64,000 nt of DNA from Penium margaritaceum. Lineage: Eukaryota; Streptophyta; Zygnematophyceae; Desmidiales; Peniaceae. Made by a program: the position numbers and the translations under genes. The stretch's first letter is position 1. Each line of letters starts with the position of its first letter. This document shows positions 34,081-45,605 of the stretch, one piece after another. The notes under the pieces were generated by a model, which ran no database searches, was not told the DNA's origin, and saw nothing but the letters and a program-made list of their open reading frames with translations. The stretch is from assembly GCA_023375785.1 (NCBI GenBank), contig SZWC01006810.1:35687-99686 (forward strand). The letters are read 5' to 3'.

Positions 34081-34489
34081 GGCTGCGCACGCACTACGGT
34101 CTACGTCAAGGAGCACATCCTCCGGGTGCACGTCGACCACGACCGCAACAGTTCTCGCTTCACCACCGGCGACCAGCGGTGACCCAGATCCACGTGATCG
34201 CACCATCACCGAGCTCCGACACCTTCTGGCGCTTTGCTTTCAGGGAGGTGTAAGTGTGTTGTCACAGCTGGGTGGTTCACAGACTGTCTGTTTGTTTGTT
34301 CTTGTGGCTTGGGATGACTCGCGTGGGGGGGCATAGTCGGCATGTGATGACGATGGGCCTGACTGTATGGACTGGATTTATGAGTCTCGCCTTTGTGCCC
34401 TTTGTCGTTCCTCCCCACCTGCTGTCCAGCGTCCATCTGAGGCCGAGTGTTCCATTGTCCATTGTATAGTGACGTCCTCTAGTCGTGAT

Positions 34490-35870
34490 CCCGGTGGCAC
34501 TTCGATCATCGACTCCAGTGCCACTCATCACATGACCTATCGTCGTAGTCATTTTGTTGTTCTCGGCCTTGTTGCATCTGTTCATTCTGTTCGCACAGGC
34601 TCTAGTCAGTCCTTGCCTGTCCAGGGTGTTGGGGTCGTGTGTTTTGATGGTCTGTCTGGCCCCTGTATCTTTCCGAGGTGCTTTTTGTGCCTAACCTTGA
34701 GCTCACTCTGCTTTCTTTACGTGCTTGTACACTGATGGGACTCTCTGTGGAGCACACTACAGAGTCTGCGACTGTGACTGTTATTGACAATCGTAGCATT
34801 GTTCTTTGTGCCTCTATTGAGGATGACATGTACCGTGTCTCTCGGACCTCTGCTGCTTGCTCCCCCTCCCCTTCCGCTCATGTTTTTTTCAGTGGTGTTC
34901 TGTCTTCCGAGCACCAGCAATTGCTTCATCGCAGCATGTTTCATGTAGGCTCCGACACTGTGTTGAAGCTCATTCGGACACAGCCCGCCCTCGGTCTTGA
35001 CGCAGCCTCTTTCGAGAAGCCGCCCAAGACCGACTGCATCTTCTATGCTCAGGGTAAGATGTATCGTTGCACCTACCCTGACTCCTGTTCATGCGCACTT
35101 CGCCCTCTCGAGTTAGTCCATTCGGACCTTCTCGGTCCCCTACCTGTCGAGTCTCTGTCCCATTGGGGCCGATACGTCCTGACCTTGATTGATGACTTCA
35201 CCCGGATGCGGTGGGTCTACAGCCTACACCAGAAGAGTGAAGCCGCTCTCGCGGTTCACCTCTGGCTAGTGATGGCTGAGCGTCAATCTCACCACACGCT
35301 CCACACCTTTCGCTCGGATCGTGGCGCCGAGATCCTTGGCAAGATGGACAGCTTCTTCGCCGAGCACGGGATTCTTCATCAGGCCTCCGCTCCTGCTACT
35401 CCTCAGCAGAACGGTGTTTCTGAGCGCTTGAACCGCACCATGGAGGATGCGGTTCGCGCTATGCGGTCTGAGTTCGGTCTTCCAGAGTCCTTCGCTTTTG
35501 AAGGCTTCGCCTACATGACGTGGGTTTGGAACCGCCTCCCGCACGGTCCTCTTCCGGGCCACGTCACACTGTATGAGCTCTGATTCGGCCACCGTGCTGA
35601 CTTCCGCCTCGCTCGCATCTGGGGATCCTTAGCTTCTGTGTGGTACACTAAGGACCAGCAAGGGTCCAAGGTCTCATCGCGGGATCGCTTGTGTGCCTTC
35701 GTCGACATCTCCAAGCGCTCGAAGGCATGGCGTTTTTGGGATCCTACTCGTCGCCGCATTGTTGAGTCCCGTGACACGCTCTTCTTTGAGTCCCTCACCT
35801 ACCGTTATTTGACTTTGATCACGACGCTGTGCGTCACACACGTTCCCACGTGTGAGGTTTCTTGACGGAT
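34490..35870 (+). pseudogene. E8 protease and integrase region
   Basis: Protease block IDSSATHHMT with QGVGVVCFDG and VLFVPNLELTLLS. Then the pre-integrase block (LLHRSMFHVGSDTV, CIFYAQGKM) and integrase with LTLIDDFTRMRWVY, FRSDRGAEIL, TPQQNGVSERLNRTMEDAV and TWVWNRLPHGPLP. This is copia order, protease before integrase, and the integrase is the best-preserved part of E8. Confidence 0.9.
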
Positions 35871-38110
35871 GGGGGAGTCTGCGCCTGCGAGCACCGATCG
35901 CTAGGTTGATGTGTCCGTTCGAGCTCCATCCACTTCACCGGCTCTTGATGACCCAACGATCATAGCTGTTGGTCCAGAGATCTCTCTAGCACCGACGGCT
36001 TCTACCCCTCTCCCTTCGCACCCCATAGGTACCCATGATCTTGTACCTATACATACTCTTGTGACCGTTCCTATGTCCGCAAGCATTCCTGCCTCTGTGC
36101 GTGGACCTGCCTCACCTACTCCTACAGTCACACCAAGCCCCATGTCACCCACACCCGCATCTCCTTGCACGGCATCACCAGCTCCCTTGCCTCATCCTTC
36201 CCTAGCTGTGACTGTGCCCGTTCCTCAGCCTGGGGTTCGCCCCTTGAGCCCGGGTTACTCCCGTGAGCCTTGCGGTTGTCTTCGACCATTGGACTCTGGC
36301 GCTAAGCGAGTGTCTAGTCCCGCACCCAGGCGCTCTGCTCGCAGCATCGCGAGTGGTGACCCCGGCACAAAGGCCCTAGGCCTGAGTGTCCACAGTGAGC
36401 ACGCAGAGGTACATCCACCGTGTCTCGTAGGGCACGACCTTATCACTCGCGAGTTTCATATCACTTGTGATGCAGTAGCCGATCTTGTGGTCATTAGACC
36501 TATCATTGAGGCGTGCACTCTTGCCACGCAGAGCTCTCCCACTATGGCGCCTGACCCGGGCACACTGAGGCAAGCTCTCTCGTCACAGGATGCTGACACT
36601 TGGCGTGTTGCTTGTGAGGATGAGCTTCACGCCATCCGAGAGCACAGAGTTTACGAGCTAGTCGACCTTCCACCTGGGAGGAAGGCTGTTTAGGTCAAGT
36701 GGATCTTTTGCAAGAAATTGAAACCGGATGGCTCACTGGAGTGCCACAAGGATTGCTTGGTTGTCAAGGGGTGCTCTCAGATTGAGGACATCGATTACAC
36801 TGACACCTTTGCCCCTGTCGGCCGCATGACCTCAGCTCGAGCTCTGTTTAGTGTAGTGGCGCAGCATGACTCGGAACTGCACCAAATGGATGTGAACAAT
36901 GTGTTCCTCCATGGCTCTCTGGATGACGAGATTTACGTGGCTCAGCCACACGGCTTTGAGGATGGTGACAAGATCTGGCGCTTGCGCAAGTCCTTGTACG
37001 ACCTCAAGCACTCTCCTCGGCGTTGGAACCAGGAGATCACTGGCACCTTGACTCGTGCAAAACATGTCCAGAGCGAGGCCGATCCCTCTCTCTTCATCCG
37101 ACAGACGCCTGAGTGATTCACCGCCATCTTTGTCTATGTCGACGACCTTTTCATTGCGTCTCCTTCACTGGAGGCCGTAAAGGAGGCCAAGGTTGTCCTC
37201 CAGACTGCCTACAGGATCAAGGACCTTGGTCCTATAGCGGTGTTTCTTGGCATGGAGATCGTGCGAGAGCACAGACGTCTTACTCTACTACTGCATCAGG
37301 CCCGATACACACATGTTGTGGAGGAGCGCTTCAGCGTCCTTCTCGGCGCAGTGCCCACGGCTTCCATACCTCTCATGCTAGACGGGCAGGATGCCGTGAA
37401 GGTTGACGATCCCACACAGTTGGGGGAGACAGTGGATGTGACCTAGTACCTCCGTCTCATCGCATCACTGATGTACCAGGCCACTACCACACGTTGTGAC
37501 ATCCTATTATCCGTCAACCTCCTTGCCCAGTTTTTGCAAGCTCCACCCGCTAGAGCCCTTCACGGGGCTGTGCAAGTGATGCGGTACGTGGTCTCCACAC
37601 CGTACCTCGGACTCTGCTTTCACCGGCAGTGTTTGGTGGTCCTCGAAGGCTACACCAACAGCGACTAGGCCTAGAGCCTAGATGGACGCATTCGCACCGG
37701 TTACGTGTTCCTGCTCGGTGGGACCGCTCTATCCTAGCGCAGTGGGAAGTAGGGCTGCATTACACGTAGCTCATTAGAGGCAGAGTACGTTACTCTGAGT
37801 GCAAGGGTTGTTGAGGCGATATGGGTGCAGCGCCTGTTCCTTGAGCTTGGCCAGTCATTACCCGCCATTGTGGTTCGTTGCATCAACCAGAGTGCTCTTG
37901 CTATTGCGGAGAACTCTGGTGTCTTTCATGCTCGCACGAACCACATTGTGGTTGAGCATCACTTTGTGCGTGATTTGGTGGAGCGACATGTGATCCCTGT
38001 CATTTGGGTTGGCACTTACATGCGTCGTGCTGACTTCCTGGCAAAGGCACTAGCACGCGGAAAGTCCCTGGTGGCCATTCGTTCCTCTTGGACTTCGCCC
38101 CTTTCCTGAG
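35870..38110 (+). pseudogene. E8 linker, reverse transcriptase and RNase H region
   Basis: A Pro/Ser/Thr-rich linker (about 35870-36590) leads to RT (VYELVDLPPGRKAV, ELHQMDVNNVFLHGS, RKSLYDLKHSPRRW, FVYVDDLFIA, VFLGMEI) and RNase H (CHRQCLVVLEGYTNSD, ITRSS-type block, [37 protein letters not shown]). Fossil with several breaks. Confidence 0.88.
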
Positions 38111-38223
38111 AGTGGTTAAGTGTGGGGTGCGTCTGTGTCCTTGTCACATTTGTCGTTGCACTCGTTGTACTCGTCACAGTGCTGCACGTGTATGGACATG
38201 CGTACCATCAGGTCATGGGGGAG

Positions 38224-38352
38224 TGTTGTGATTTGTGACGTTCCCGTCAACCTGTATAGTTTACTATGACCACTCGTCCATGTCCATACTCGTGCAGATC
38301 CCTGATGCGGACCCTGGAGGCACCGGTGCATCATCTGGTGGCGGACTACCAT
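38224..38352 (+). repeat. 3' LTR of E8, first 129 bp
   Basis: Begins TGTTGTGATTTGTGACG after the purine tract CATGGGGGAG and stops inside the LTR, at the junction with E9. Confidence 0.88.
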
Positions 38353-38359
38353 CTCCCGC

Positions 38360-39260
38360 AACCGAGAGAGCGAGAGCAAGGAGGCAGCGGACGAGTGACG
38401 ATCGAGGTCACGGAGAAACACGGACTCAAAGAACAAGGTATCCCGGGACTCAATGACGCGCTGACACTCTGAGTCCCAAAAGCGCAAGGCTTTTGACTGG
38501 GAGGAAACGCCCAAGAAGGGGCCGAGACGTCCACGCGGGGAGAGGTTCCCATCCTCTGGGAGCCAGACAAACGCAATGCTACCCCACACGCGAGCCAGAC
38601 GGAGGTCAACACGAGAGCTATACCAGTGCTCAAAGGGCATAACGGTGCGGGAAGAGGTTCGTGAGGGATGCGATTCCACACCCAGGTCATATGGCTCATG
38701 GCCTCAAAGGAAAAGAGAGGAGAGAGCCCAGACTCAGACAGAAGGGTGCGGACACCATCGGCAAGGGTCCGATTCCAATGCTCAGAAACACTGTTTTGCT
38801 GAGGTGTGTAGGGAGCCGAGGTCTCCAGACACACCCCTTGGGACTCAAGAAACCGGGCGGTGGGTCCAAGGAACTCACCGCCACGATCACCTTGAAAGAC
38901 GCGTAGTGAACGCTCACACGCACGTTCAGCCTGAATGAGCCATGACGCGATGACAAAAGCAACATCACTCTTCTGACAAAGAGCGGAGATCCAGTGAAAA
39001 CGGGAAAAATCTTTAGTACGGTACAGAACGTAACGCTCGACCCCCCCAAGAAAGTCATGGGGAAGAGACCCCATGACGTCGGAATGAACAAGATCGAGAG
39101 GGTGAGCGGACTGGGAGTCCGAAGAGGCAAAGGGAGAATGATGCATTTTGCCTTGGGCACAGTCCAGGCAATCAGAGAGGCATGGCGCAAGAAAGGTGGA
39201 AGGGGACAAGCCAACAGTGGGTTGAAGGCGGAGCATGCTAGTGATAGCATCAGTGTTCAC
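38360..39260 (-). pseudogene. E9 integrase region
   Basis: The minus strand shows HCHLGHVNTDAITSM and CLDCAQGKMHHSP (pre-integrase), LVHSDVMGSLPHDFLGG, FQGDRGGEFLG, TPQQNSVSEHWNRTLADGV and MTWVWNRIPHEPLP, then LARVWGSIAFVW. This is a copia integrase in normal order. Confidence 0.9.
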
Positions 39261-39740
39261 ATGGCCAAGATGGCAATGCAAGAGCTGGATATCAGTAGGA
39301 GAAAGGGAAGGCGCAACGTGCGCAAGAGACAAGCCAACAGCGGGTGCAGAGGGGGCATGAAGGGGGACACGATATAGCTTGTCACACTTAACCCCCTGCA
39401 AGACAACGCGACCACAAGAGCAAAGACAGACAGTACCCACGCCCTGATCGTCGAGGGACGTCGCCGACAACAGGCTGAGTTCCAAAGAAGGCACAAACAG
39501 AACGTCAGGCAGAAACAGCACGCTACTAGGACCGACAAAGCGGACAACACCAACGCCCTGGACGGGAAGGAGCTGGCCGGAACCAGTGCGCACAAAGCGA
39601 ACAGAGCCGATAGGACCCAATGAGACAAAGGCGGACCGAACAGAGGTCATGTGATGGGTGGCTCCGGAGTCGAGGACCCAGAAGCCACCAGAGACACGGA
39701 CAAGGGGAAGGATACCGACAGTGCCGACGGAGGGCGGGGA
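39260..39740 (-). pseudogene. E9 protease region
   Basis: FWVLDSGATHHMTSV, VQGVGVVRFVG and VLFVPSLELSLLS mark the copia protease, reading on into the pre-integrase block. Confidence 0.88.
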
Positions 39741-39899
39741 CGAGGCACAGGCAGCAAGACAACGAGGGAGAACGACGGACTGCCAGTGCTCGACCCACGG
39801 AACAGACGAGGGTGGCAACCCAAGGACGTCACGGGGGATTCCCCACGAAGGACGGTGTCAGTCTGAAAGGTGAGACCTCTGGCCAACGAAGACACACTC

Positions 39900-41377
39900 T
39901 CACCTCCCTGATCACAAAGGTGAAGACGCTGGAGGAGAAACTGCTCTAGCTGGCGCTCGCCGTCGACGGAGGCTGCAGACGATGGAGCATGCGCGCTCGA
40001 GGGAGGGGCAGACCACAGAGGAGGGACGTAGGCCGAGGAAGGTGGGCCCGCGAAGGCGGGCGCTCCATAGGTCGGCGGCCAGCCCCAAGGGTAGAGGACA
40101 GGCGGATGGACGCCAGCGACACCGGCGGCGGAGTAGGCCTGAGCTGGGAAGGAACTGGCAGACGAAGTAGAGCTGGAGCTGGAGTTGGAGCTGACAATGG
40201 AAGAAGAAGAGGAGGACCCGCTGGTGCGCGCCCAATGAGCACGCATGGCGCATGCGAGGCGGACGTCGTTAGGGGGTACAGGGCACTTGTGAGCGGAATG
40301 CTCAGAGGAGCCACAATTCCAGCACACCACCTCACCAGGAACATGAGACGGCGCAACAGATTTGCCCTTCCCCTTGCCTTGCCCACGACTGCGTCCATGT
40401 CCACGGCGATGAAGGCGCTTGTTTTGGAGGCTCGTCCACCAGGCTGCAAGCCTTTCAGCGACAAAGTCCCAGAGGGCACCAACGCCTGGAGGGGACTTGG
40501 GTGGAACAGGCTGGGAGGCAAGACACTGTAGCTCGTCTGCATTGACATCACGGAGAATGTCGGACAGCTCAGGAATCAACCCGTTGACCATGGTGTGAAC
40601 AGCGGATAGCTGACCTGGTGCAGCCTCACCAAGCTCGCGAAGCAGCTTGAGCCCGCGTGCCCAGTAGGCGCCGGCCGACTCGTCCGCACGCATTAAGAGC
40701 ATGTTGAACTGAACGATGAGAGCACTTTGCGCCGCCTGACCTGTGACTGTCGTGCGCCGACAAAGCATGGTGTATGCACCGATAGGGTCAGCCAGGCGCT
40801 AAACAGCGGGGTCATCATTATAAGTGCCAACATCGTCGACGAGTGTCTCAGGGGCAACAGCAATGAGGATAGTGCGAGCAGACTCGTCAGCGACAGGGGT
40901 GAAGGAAGGTGAGGCAGGGAAGTAGTATTCCCACAGACGTTCTCCCTGAGCCCATGCACTAAACCGGGTCTCCCAGGAAGAGAAGGTAAGTCTAATAGAA
41001 AGGAGAGGAGGCTGGGCGAAGAAGTCATGCTGGCGGGAGACTGCGGCAGGAGGGACAGCAGATGGGGTGATAGCAGGCTTTGAGGCAGCAGAGTTAGCAC
41101 CAGGTGGGGTGGAAGAGACATCGGCACTGGTGCCAGCAGAGGAGCCAACTGGCAGGACAGAGGCAACAGGCAACCGCTTAAGCACAATCGCAGCCACATC
41201 ATCTGCGAAGGGGGCGCGATTGTCATTGGCGACTTTGAGACGCTCGTCAGCATCATGCTGAGCGTCGTGAGTAAGGGCCAGCTGGCGCTGAAGGTCTACT
41301 ATGACCGACTTGTCGTCACCAGGCATGGTGACGACTAATGGGCCCTGCCGAGAAAACTTCGGCAGAGTTTCCCCCAC
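39900..41377 (-). pseudogene. E9 gag region with CCHC knuckle
   Basis: Starts near 41377 (MGETLPKFSRQG, or the internal methionine at MPGDDKSVIVDLQRQ). It shows LTFSSWETRFSAWAQGERLW, NMLLMRADESAGAYWARGLKL and the CCHC knuckle CWNCGSSEHSAHKC near 40300. A Ser-rich and Pro-rich tail (SSSSSIVSSNSSSS) follows. The layout is that of other copia gags. Confidence 0.87.
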
Positions 41378-41518
41378 CCCAATGGGCGTGGGAAAACTGG
41401 GAATGCCTTCGGCACAGTGGATATGTACTGCAAGACAGCCCGACCCAAGTCACACAGACAAGCCACCACAGAGAAAAGAGATAGAGGGCAGGAGAAGGGA
41501 GATGCAGACCAGGAGACC

Positions 41519-42031
41519 TCACAAGGCGTGTGAGGGGCTGTGCAAAAGAGTAAGAATAGGTGGGATAATGGAAGCAGCTGCAACGGAGACCACAGAGACG
41601 CAAGATGCAACCGGCACAATCAGTGCCAGGCAGCCTGTGGTGAAGGCGACGCCAACGGTCCTAAGGATCGCCGTTGCAATGACGGCCGCTGTGACGAGTG
41701 TGGTGATGTCGAAGGGTGCAGATGCGGATGCTGCAACAGCGACGGCTTTGGAAGTGCGAATGGCCATAGCTGTAGTGGATATGGCAGAAGCTCTTGCAGA
41801 AGCCATAGCTGATGCGGCTGCCACAAGCTGTGTCCCAATGTCTGCAGCTGCCGTAGCCAATGGTCTAGCTATAACGACCGCCTCAGTGTAGGACTTAGCG
41901 GCGCGGCCAGCTGACGTTGATGCAAGGGCGCGTGCTACTCCACTTGCGACACCAAAGGTGGCAGCAGCTGCACCTGCCGCGTCTATCACGGCGAATGCGG
42001 TACGTGTGAAGGTGCGAGCGAGCTCTACCAC
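41519..42031 (-). other. Alanine-rich reading frame between leader and gag of E9
   Basis: An open frame of 170 codons on the minus strand, rich in Ala, Thr, Ser, Val and Ile, lies upstream of gag. A related nucleotide segment occurs in the leader of E5 (near 14650-14720, sharing GCAAGTGGAGT/ACAAGTGGAGT and neighbouring bases). It could be an extra coding part of this family or low-complexity leader. No known domain recognised. Confidence 0.4.
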
Positions 42032-42239
42032 GTCCTGACACCAAGTTGAGTGCGGCGACGCAGCAGTGGTGTTGTGCGGTTGCTCAATCCCCCCTCAGGC
42101 ACCAAGGGAGGGGGGGGCTAACCGAGCTTTGTCGCATAGCCGGTAGTGAAGGCGGGGGCTGATGCGCCAGATGTTCCTTGTGGTGCTCGCCGCGCGATGC
42201 CGCACCCGGCACGTATAAGGAAGCCAGTTTGACGTGCAC

Positions 42240-43000
42240 CACCGTGGTGGTGCGTGCGCGGCAGCTTCCAACACTGCTGTAGAGAGGGTGCTGCTGGGCA
42301 GCCGCCACTACCGCTACAGCATGCGTGGTGATCGCGGCAGTCGTTGGCGGTTGCTGCGAAGATGCACAGCACTGCAGCCTTTGCTGAGGTTAACAACGTC
42401 GCTGTTGTTGCTGCTGCTGCAAGGCGCCGTTGTTGCTGCTGTCACGCGAAAGACTGTGGCACGACAGTGTGCGTGCTGCTGTTGCAATGCTGCCTGTTGC
42501 TGCTGCCGCAAGGTGTCGATGGTGCTGCTACTACAAGGTGCCGACGCTGCTGCTGCTGCGCAAAAGCCTGTGGCAGGACAGCGTGTGTGCTGCTGCTACT
42601 GCCGCAAGGCGCCGATGCTCTTGCAGCTGGAAGGCGTCAACGCTGCTACTGCTACGCAAAAGCCTATGGCACGGCAGTGTGCGTGTTGCTGCTGCAATGC
42701 TGCTTGCTGCTGCTGCTGCTGGACACCGAAGTTGCTGCTGCTGCGCGGAGGACTGTTGTACGGCAGAGTGAGTACAACGGCTGCAATGGTGTTTGCTGCT
42801 GCTCAGGCCGTGGGTTGGGGCGGATCTAGAGTACGGCAGAGGTGCAGAGGTGTAGAGGACCTGGGCTCCAGAGGTGCAACCCGTGGGCGACACTCTGCCA
42901 AGCAAATCGGTGGCGATCCGTCGAGCACGGCAGCCCCCCCCCCCCTTCTCTTGTGTGGGCAGCAATCCGCCAAGTACGCGGTCCACCTAGGGCTTCCTAC
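42240..43000 (-). repeat. CAG-triplet leader of E9
   Basis: GCT-rich triplets on the plus strand mixed with longer direct repeats of about 100 bp (recurring AAAGCCTATGGCACG / AAAGCCTGTGGCAGG and TGTGCGTGTTGCTGCTG). Same strand sense as in E2, E6, E7, E8 and E11. Confidence 0.78.
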
Positions 43001-43172
43001 TGCTGCCTAAAGGTAAGGCCTGGGCAGCGTGCGAGAGCGAGGCGAGAGTGCGGCGGCGAGATGGTTGGGGTGCGGCGGCGAGATGGTTGGGGTGCAGCGG
43101 CGAGAGGGCTTGCCGCGAAGTCGTCCCCGAATCGAGGGACGGTGCTTCAATGCGTCGTCCTACTTCCACGCT

Positions 43173-43184
43173 GCTCTGATACCA
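43173..43184 (-). promoter_or_regulatory. Primer binding site of E9
   Basis: TGGTATCAGAGC on the minus strand next to the LTR. Confidence 0.87.
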
Positions 43185-43703
43185 GTAGGCTACTGTGCTA
43201 GACAAGTAAGCAGGAGCTGGGCTGGTGCAAGGAAGACACCAAGCAACGGAGGGCAGAAGCCATAGGCAGCTTGGGTGGAAGTTCGAATAGAGAGAACAAG
43301 AGACGAGGAGTAACGCAAAACGAGGTGGTAGCCGTCAGGTGGGGAGGAGGCGAGCGAGCGAGCAGCGAGCTCGATCTCACTCACCAAACTCCAAGTTAGG
43401 TGACCCGAACCAAACTACCCACTGTCAAATTGCATCGTGTAAACTAAGCCACCTAAGAGAACAACCTGTAGAAGAACAGGCGAGAGTGTGAACTCGAAGT
43501 AACTGTGTGTGCTCGCATGCACGCCAGCCAGAGGCATGTGAGACTTGCGCAGAAGCCTGACTATGAGGCTCGCTGTGTAGTCATGCCACCATGACGTAGC
43601 AACCAACACGGGTTGCCTCTCTCCAGGTAGTCACCTACAACCGTGAGGTGAGTGTGCAACGAGACCAGAGGTCACTGTGTGGTACTGACAGAAAACCAAC
43701 AAA
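43185..43703 (-). repeat. 5' LTR of E9
   Basis: About 519 bp on the minus strand. The TGTTGGTTTTCTGTCAG start lies directly against the interrupted LTR L3, and the inner end lies against the primer site. The second LTR is missing. Confidence 0.72.
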
Positions 43704-43950
43704 AACATGCAAATCGGGCCCACGGCCAGTCCACCGATAAACTCCTGCATGTTGCAGAAAAACTGCAGAAGGTCCCCGGTAGCGTCCACAGCTCTGGAAC
43801 GGTCGTCAGTCAGCTCCAGGCTGGTAGTCCGCCACCAGATGACGCACCGGTGCCACCAGGGTCCACATCAGGGATCTGCACGAGTATGGACACGGCGGAG
43901 TGGTCACAGTTCACTGTACAGGTCGACTGGAACGTCACACATCACAACAG
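43704..43950 (-). repeat. LTR fragment L3 (E1/E7 family)
   Basis: The first 247 bases of an E7-type LTR on the minus strand (start TGTTGTG at 43950), cut on the inner side by E9. E9 therefore landed in a pre-existing LTR. Confidence 0.82.
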
Positions 43951-43981
43951 CCACACGTAGTGTGGCCACACACCGAGACAC

Positions 43982-44050
43982 ACGACACCATGGTCTCCTC
44001 GTGACACTCATGCAACCGACCAAGTGTCCGGATCTCGACCAACAGAGTGC
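43982..44050. repeat. GGTCTC / GGATCTCGACCAA unit, block 3
   Basis: A single unit (GGTCTCCTCGTGACAC, then CCAAGTGTCCGGATCTCGACCA) very similar to the units near 22699 and 22578. It lies 32 bases beyond L3. Confidence 0.7.
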
Positions 44051-45605
44051 GGCTGTAGTATGCTCATAGCAGAGTGTGGACCCCTCGCCATGCATCTCCC
44101 ATGACGTCGCATCAGGTCGAGGTCCACACAACAGGTGCAGCCAATTTGATAGTCATATGCTCAATTTCAACTTATTAGGCATGGCTTTGCTCTTTGGCTG
44201 TTACTATCGAGCAAAGGACTAGCGCATAGTGAGAACTGAATGCTGCTCAGTTTTCCAGTCATTTCATCCATAGGTCCAACCTACAGGCGTGAACTTTTGT
44301 CAGTTGAGAGGTAAGATGAAACTCTCTGGCTAGGTACTCACCAGGGGATGTCATTTGTATGGACCAACCAGCATGATGTGTTTCCTACGTACTGGATCAG
44401 TTTTGATTCATGTGTTTCATATCCTTTGATCAATCTGTTCAATGTTCTGTGACTGGTCTCCACACTTCATTGCCCTGTCATGCTTAGGGATCTCGATTTT
44501 CGGTGCAGACATTCCAATGACCATGTGACAGGGCATGCGACAGTAGCTGACTGCCACACCCTTCCTCCATGGAAGTGACAACTGTCTCTTCCATGTTACT
44601 CCTCTGAGAGGCAGCATCAGCATAAATGATGAAGCCAGTCGACAACCAACCCAGCCATACCATTGAGGGTTTGACTGGTTAGGACGAACATTTACAACTC
44701 ATTTGCAAGGAAAAACCTTAATTGACAGATTTCTCAAACTGAGCTTTCTCTGGCAGTGCTTTTTCTCTAAAACATTGACTTGGTGTGTCGGGGGGAATTC
44801 ACCCAAGCACAAAGGAATGTACTACAGAAAGGTTACATGCACCTAGGGAGGCGCGTGGGCAACAGCCCTCCACCCCTTTCCAATCCCTCACCATGCAACA
44901 GCCTATGCTACCGGACAGCTGCAACTGAAGAAGCCAACCGCCAGTGTCATCGGGCATAGGCTTCGCCTAGGCCGAAATTGCTGCCCTTCTCTTGATCAGA
45001 GGGAGGCCTCAGACCCCCTCTCTTCCTTGCATGTGGACCAATGAAAACCGGTCCACCTCTGGGCAAGGCCACAGCTTTGGCTGCCTTCGGCTTATGGGGC
45101 ACAGCCCTTCGCCTGCTGTGCTTTCAGCAGAGAGACGTTCCTTTATTCAACCTGCAGGTACAGCACAGTCAATGCACCAAGACTAAGTTGCAGCACAAGA
45201 CCCGAGCTGGTGGAAAATTCCGATGCCGGTGCTCGCTCTCTGCCCGGGAAACCTACTGCAGGCATAGTCCGCCGAAGACCCCCACATTTTCCCCTACGCA
45301 GCTGCCATAAGCCGGGCACTAATCAGCAAAAACACGCCAGTGAAGTGCAACATGTCACTCAGTCGTGAGTCAGCTGTCCCTACGAGATTATCGTTCTGCG
45401 ACCTGCCACGTCCGCACCACCCAACCAGACCGTCGGAATGCAAGTCGCATGAATATCAAACAACCAGTCAGAACCACATCACCCCGCCCCCCCCCCCCAA
45501 TCCTGACCTCCAGCTTCCACCCCAATCCATGCGTCATGGATGGGTATGGAACGCAACCTTCATTTCTCCACCACCGTCTCTCATGAGGGTAGGAGCACCG
45601 ACCTG
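44051..45605. other. Unassigned host-like stretch
   Basis: No LTR, domain or RNA gene recognised. Composition is mixed and closer to balanced than in the retroelements. A C-run (13 or so) lies near 45488. This region is the 3' flank of the STIG1-like gene and may hold its untranslated end. Confidence 0.45.

Larger units (their letters stand above)
31124..38352 (+). mobile_element. Ty1/copia element E8, nearly full length
   Basis: Plus strand: complete 5' LTR, primer site, CAG leader, gag, protease, integrase, linker, RT, RNase H, purine tract and the first 129 bases of the 3' LTR, where E9 begins. It is inserted in the 5' LTR of E7. The coding region is broken, with around ten lesions. The comparable 129 LTR bases differ at about 12 positions (about 9%, by eye), younger than E7 as the nesting requires. 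Confidence 0.9.
38353..43703 (-). mobile_element. Ty1/copia element E9, 5' two thirds
   Basis: On the minus strand: 5' LTR, primer site, triplet-rich leader, an alanine-rich reading frame, gag with a complete CCHC knuckle, protease and integrase. It ends in the integrase-RT linker where it meets E8. RT, RNase H and the 3' LTR are gone. The remaining coding regions have only a handful of breaks. It belongs to the same family as E5. It lies inside an older LTR (L3). Confidence 0.87.
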
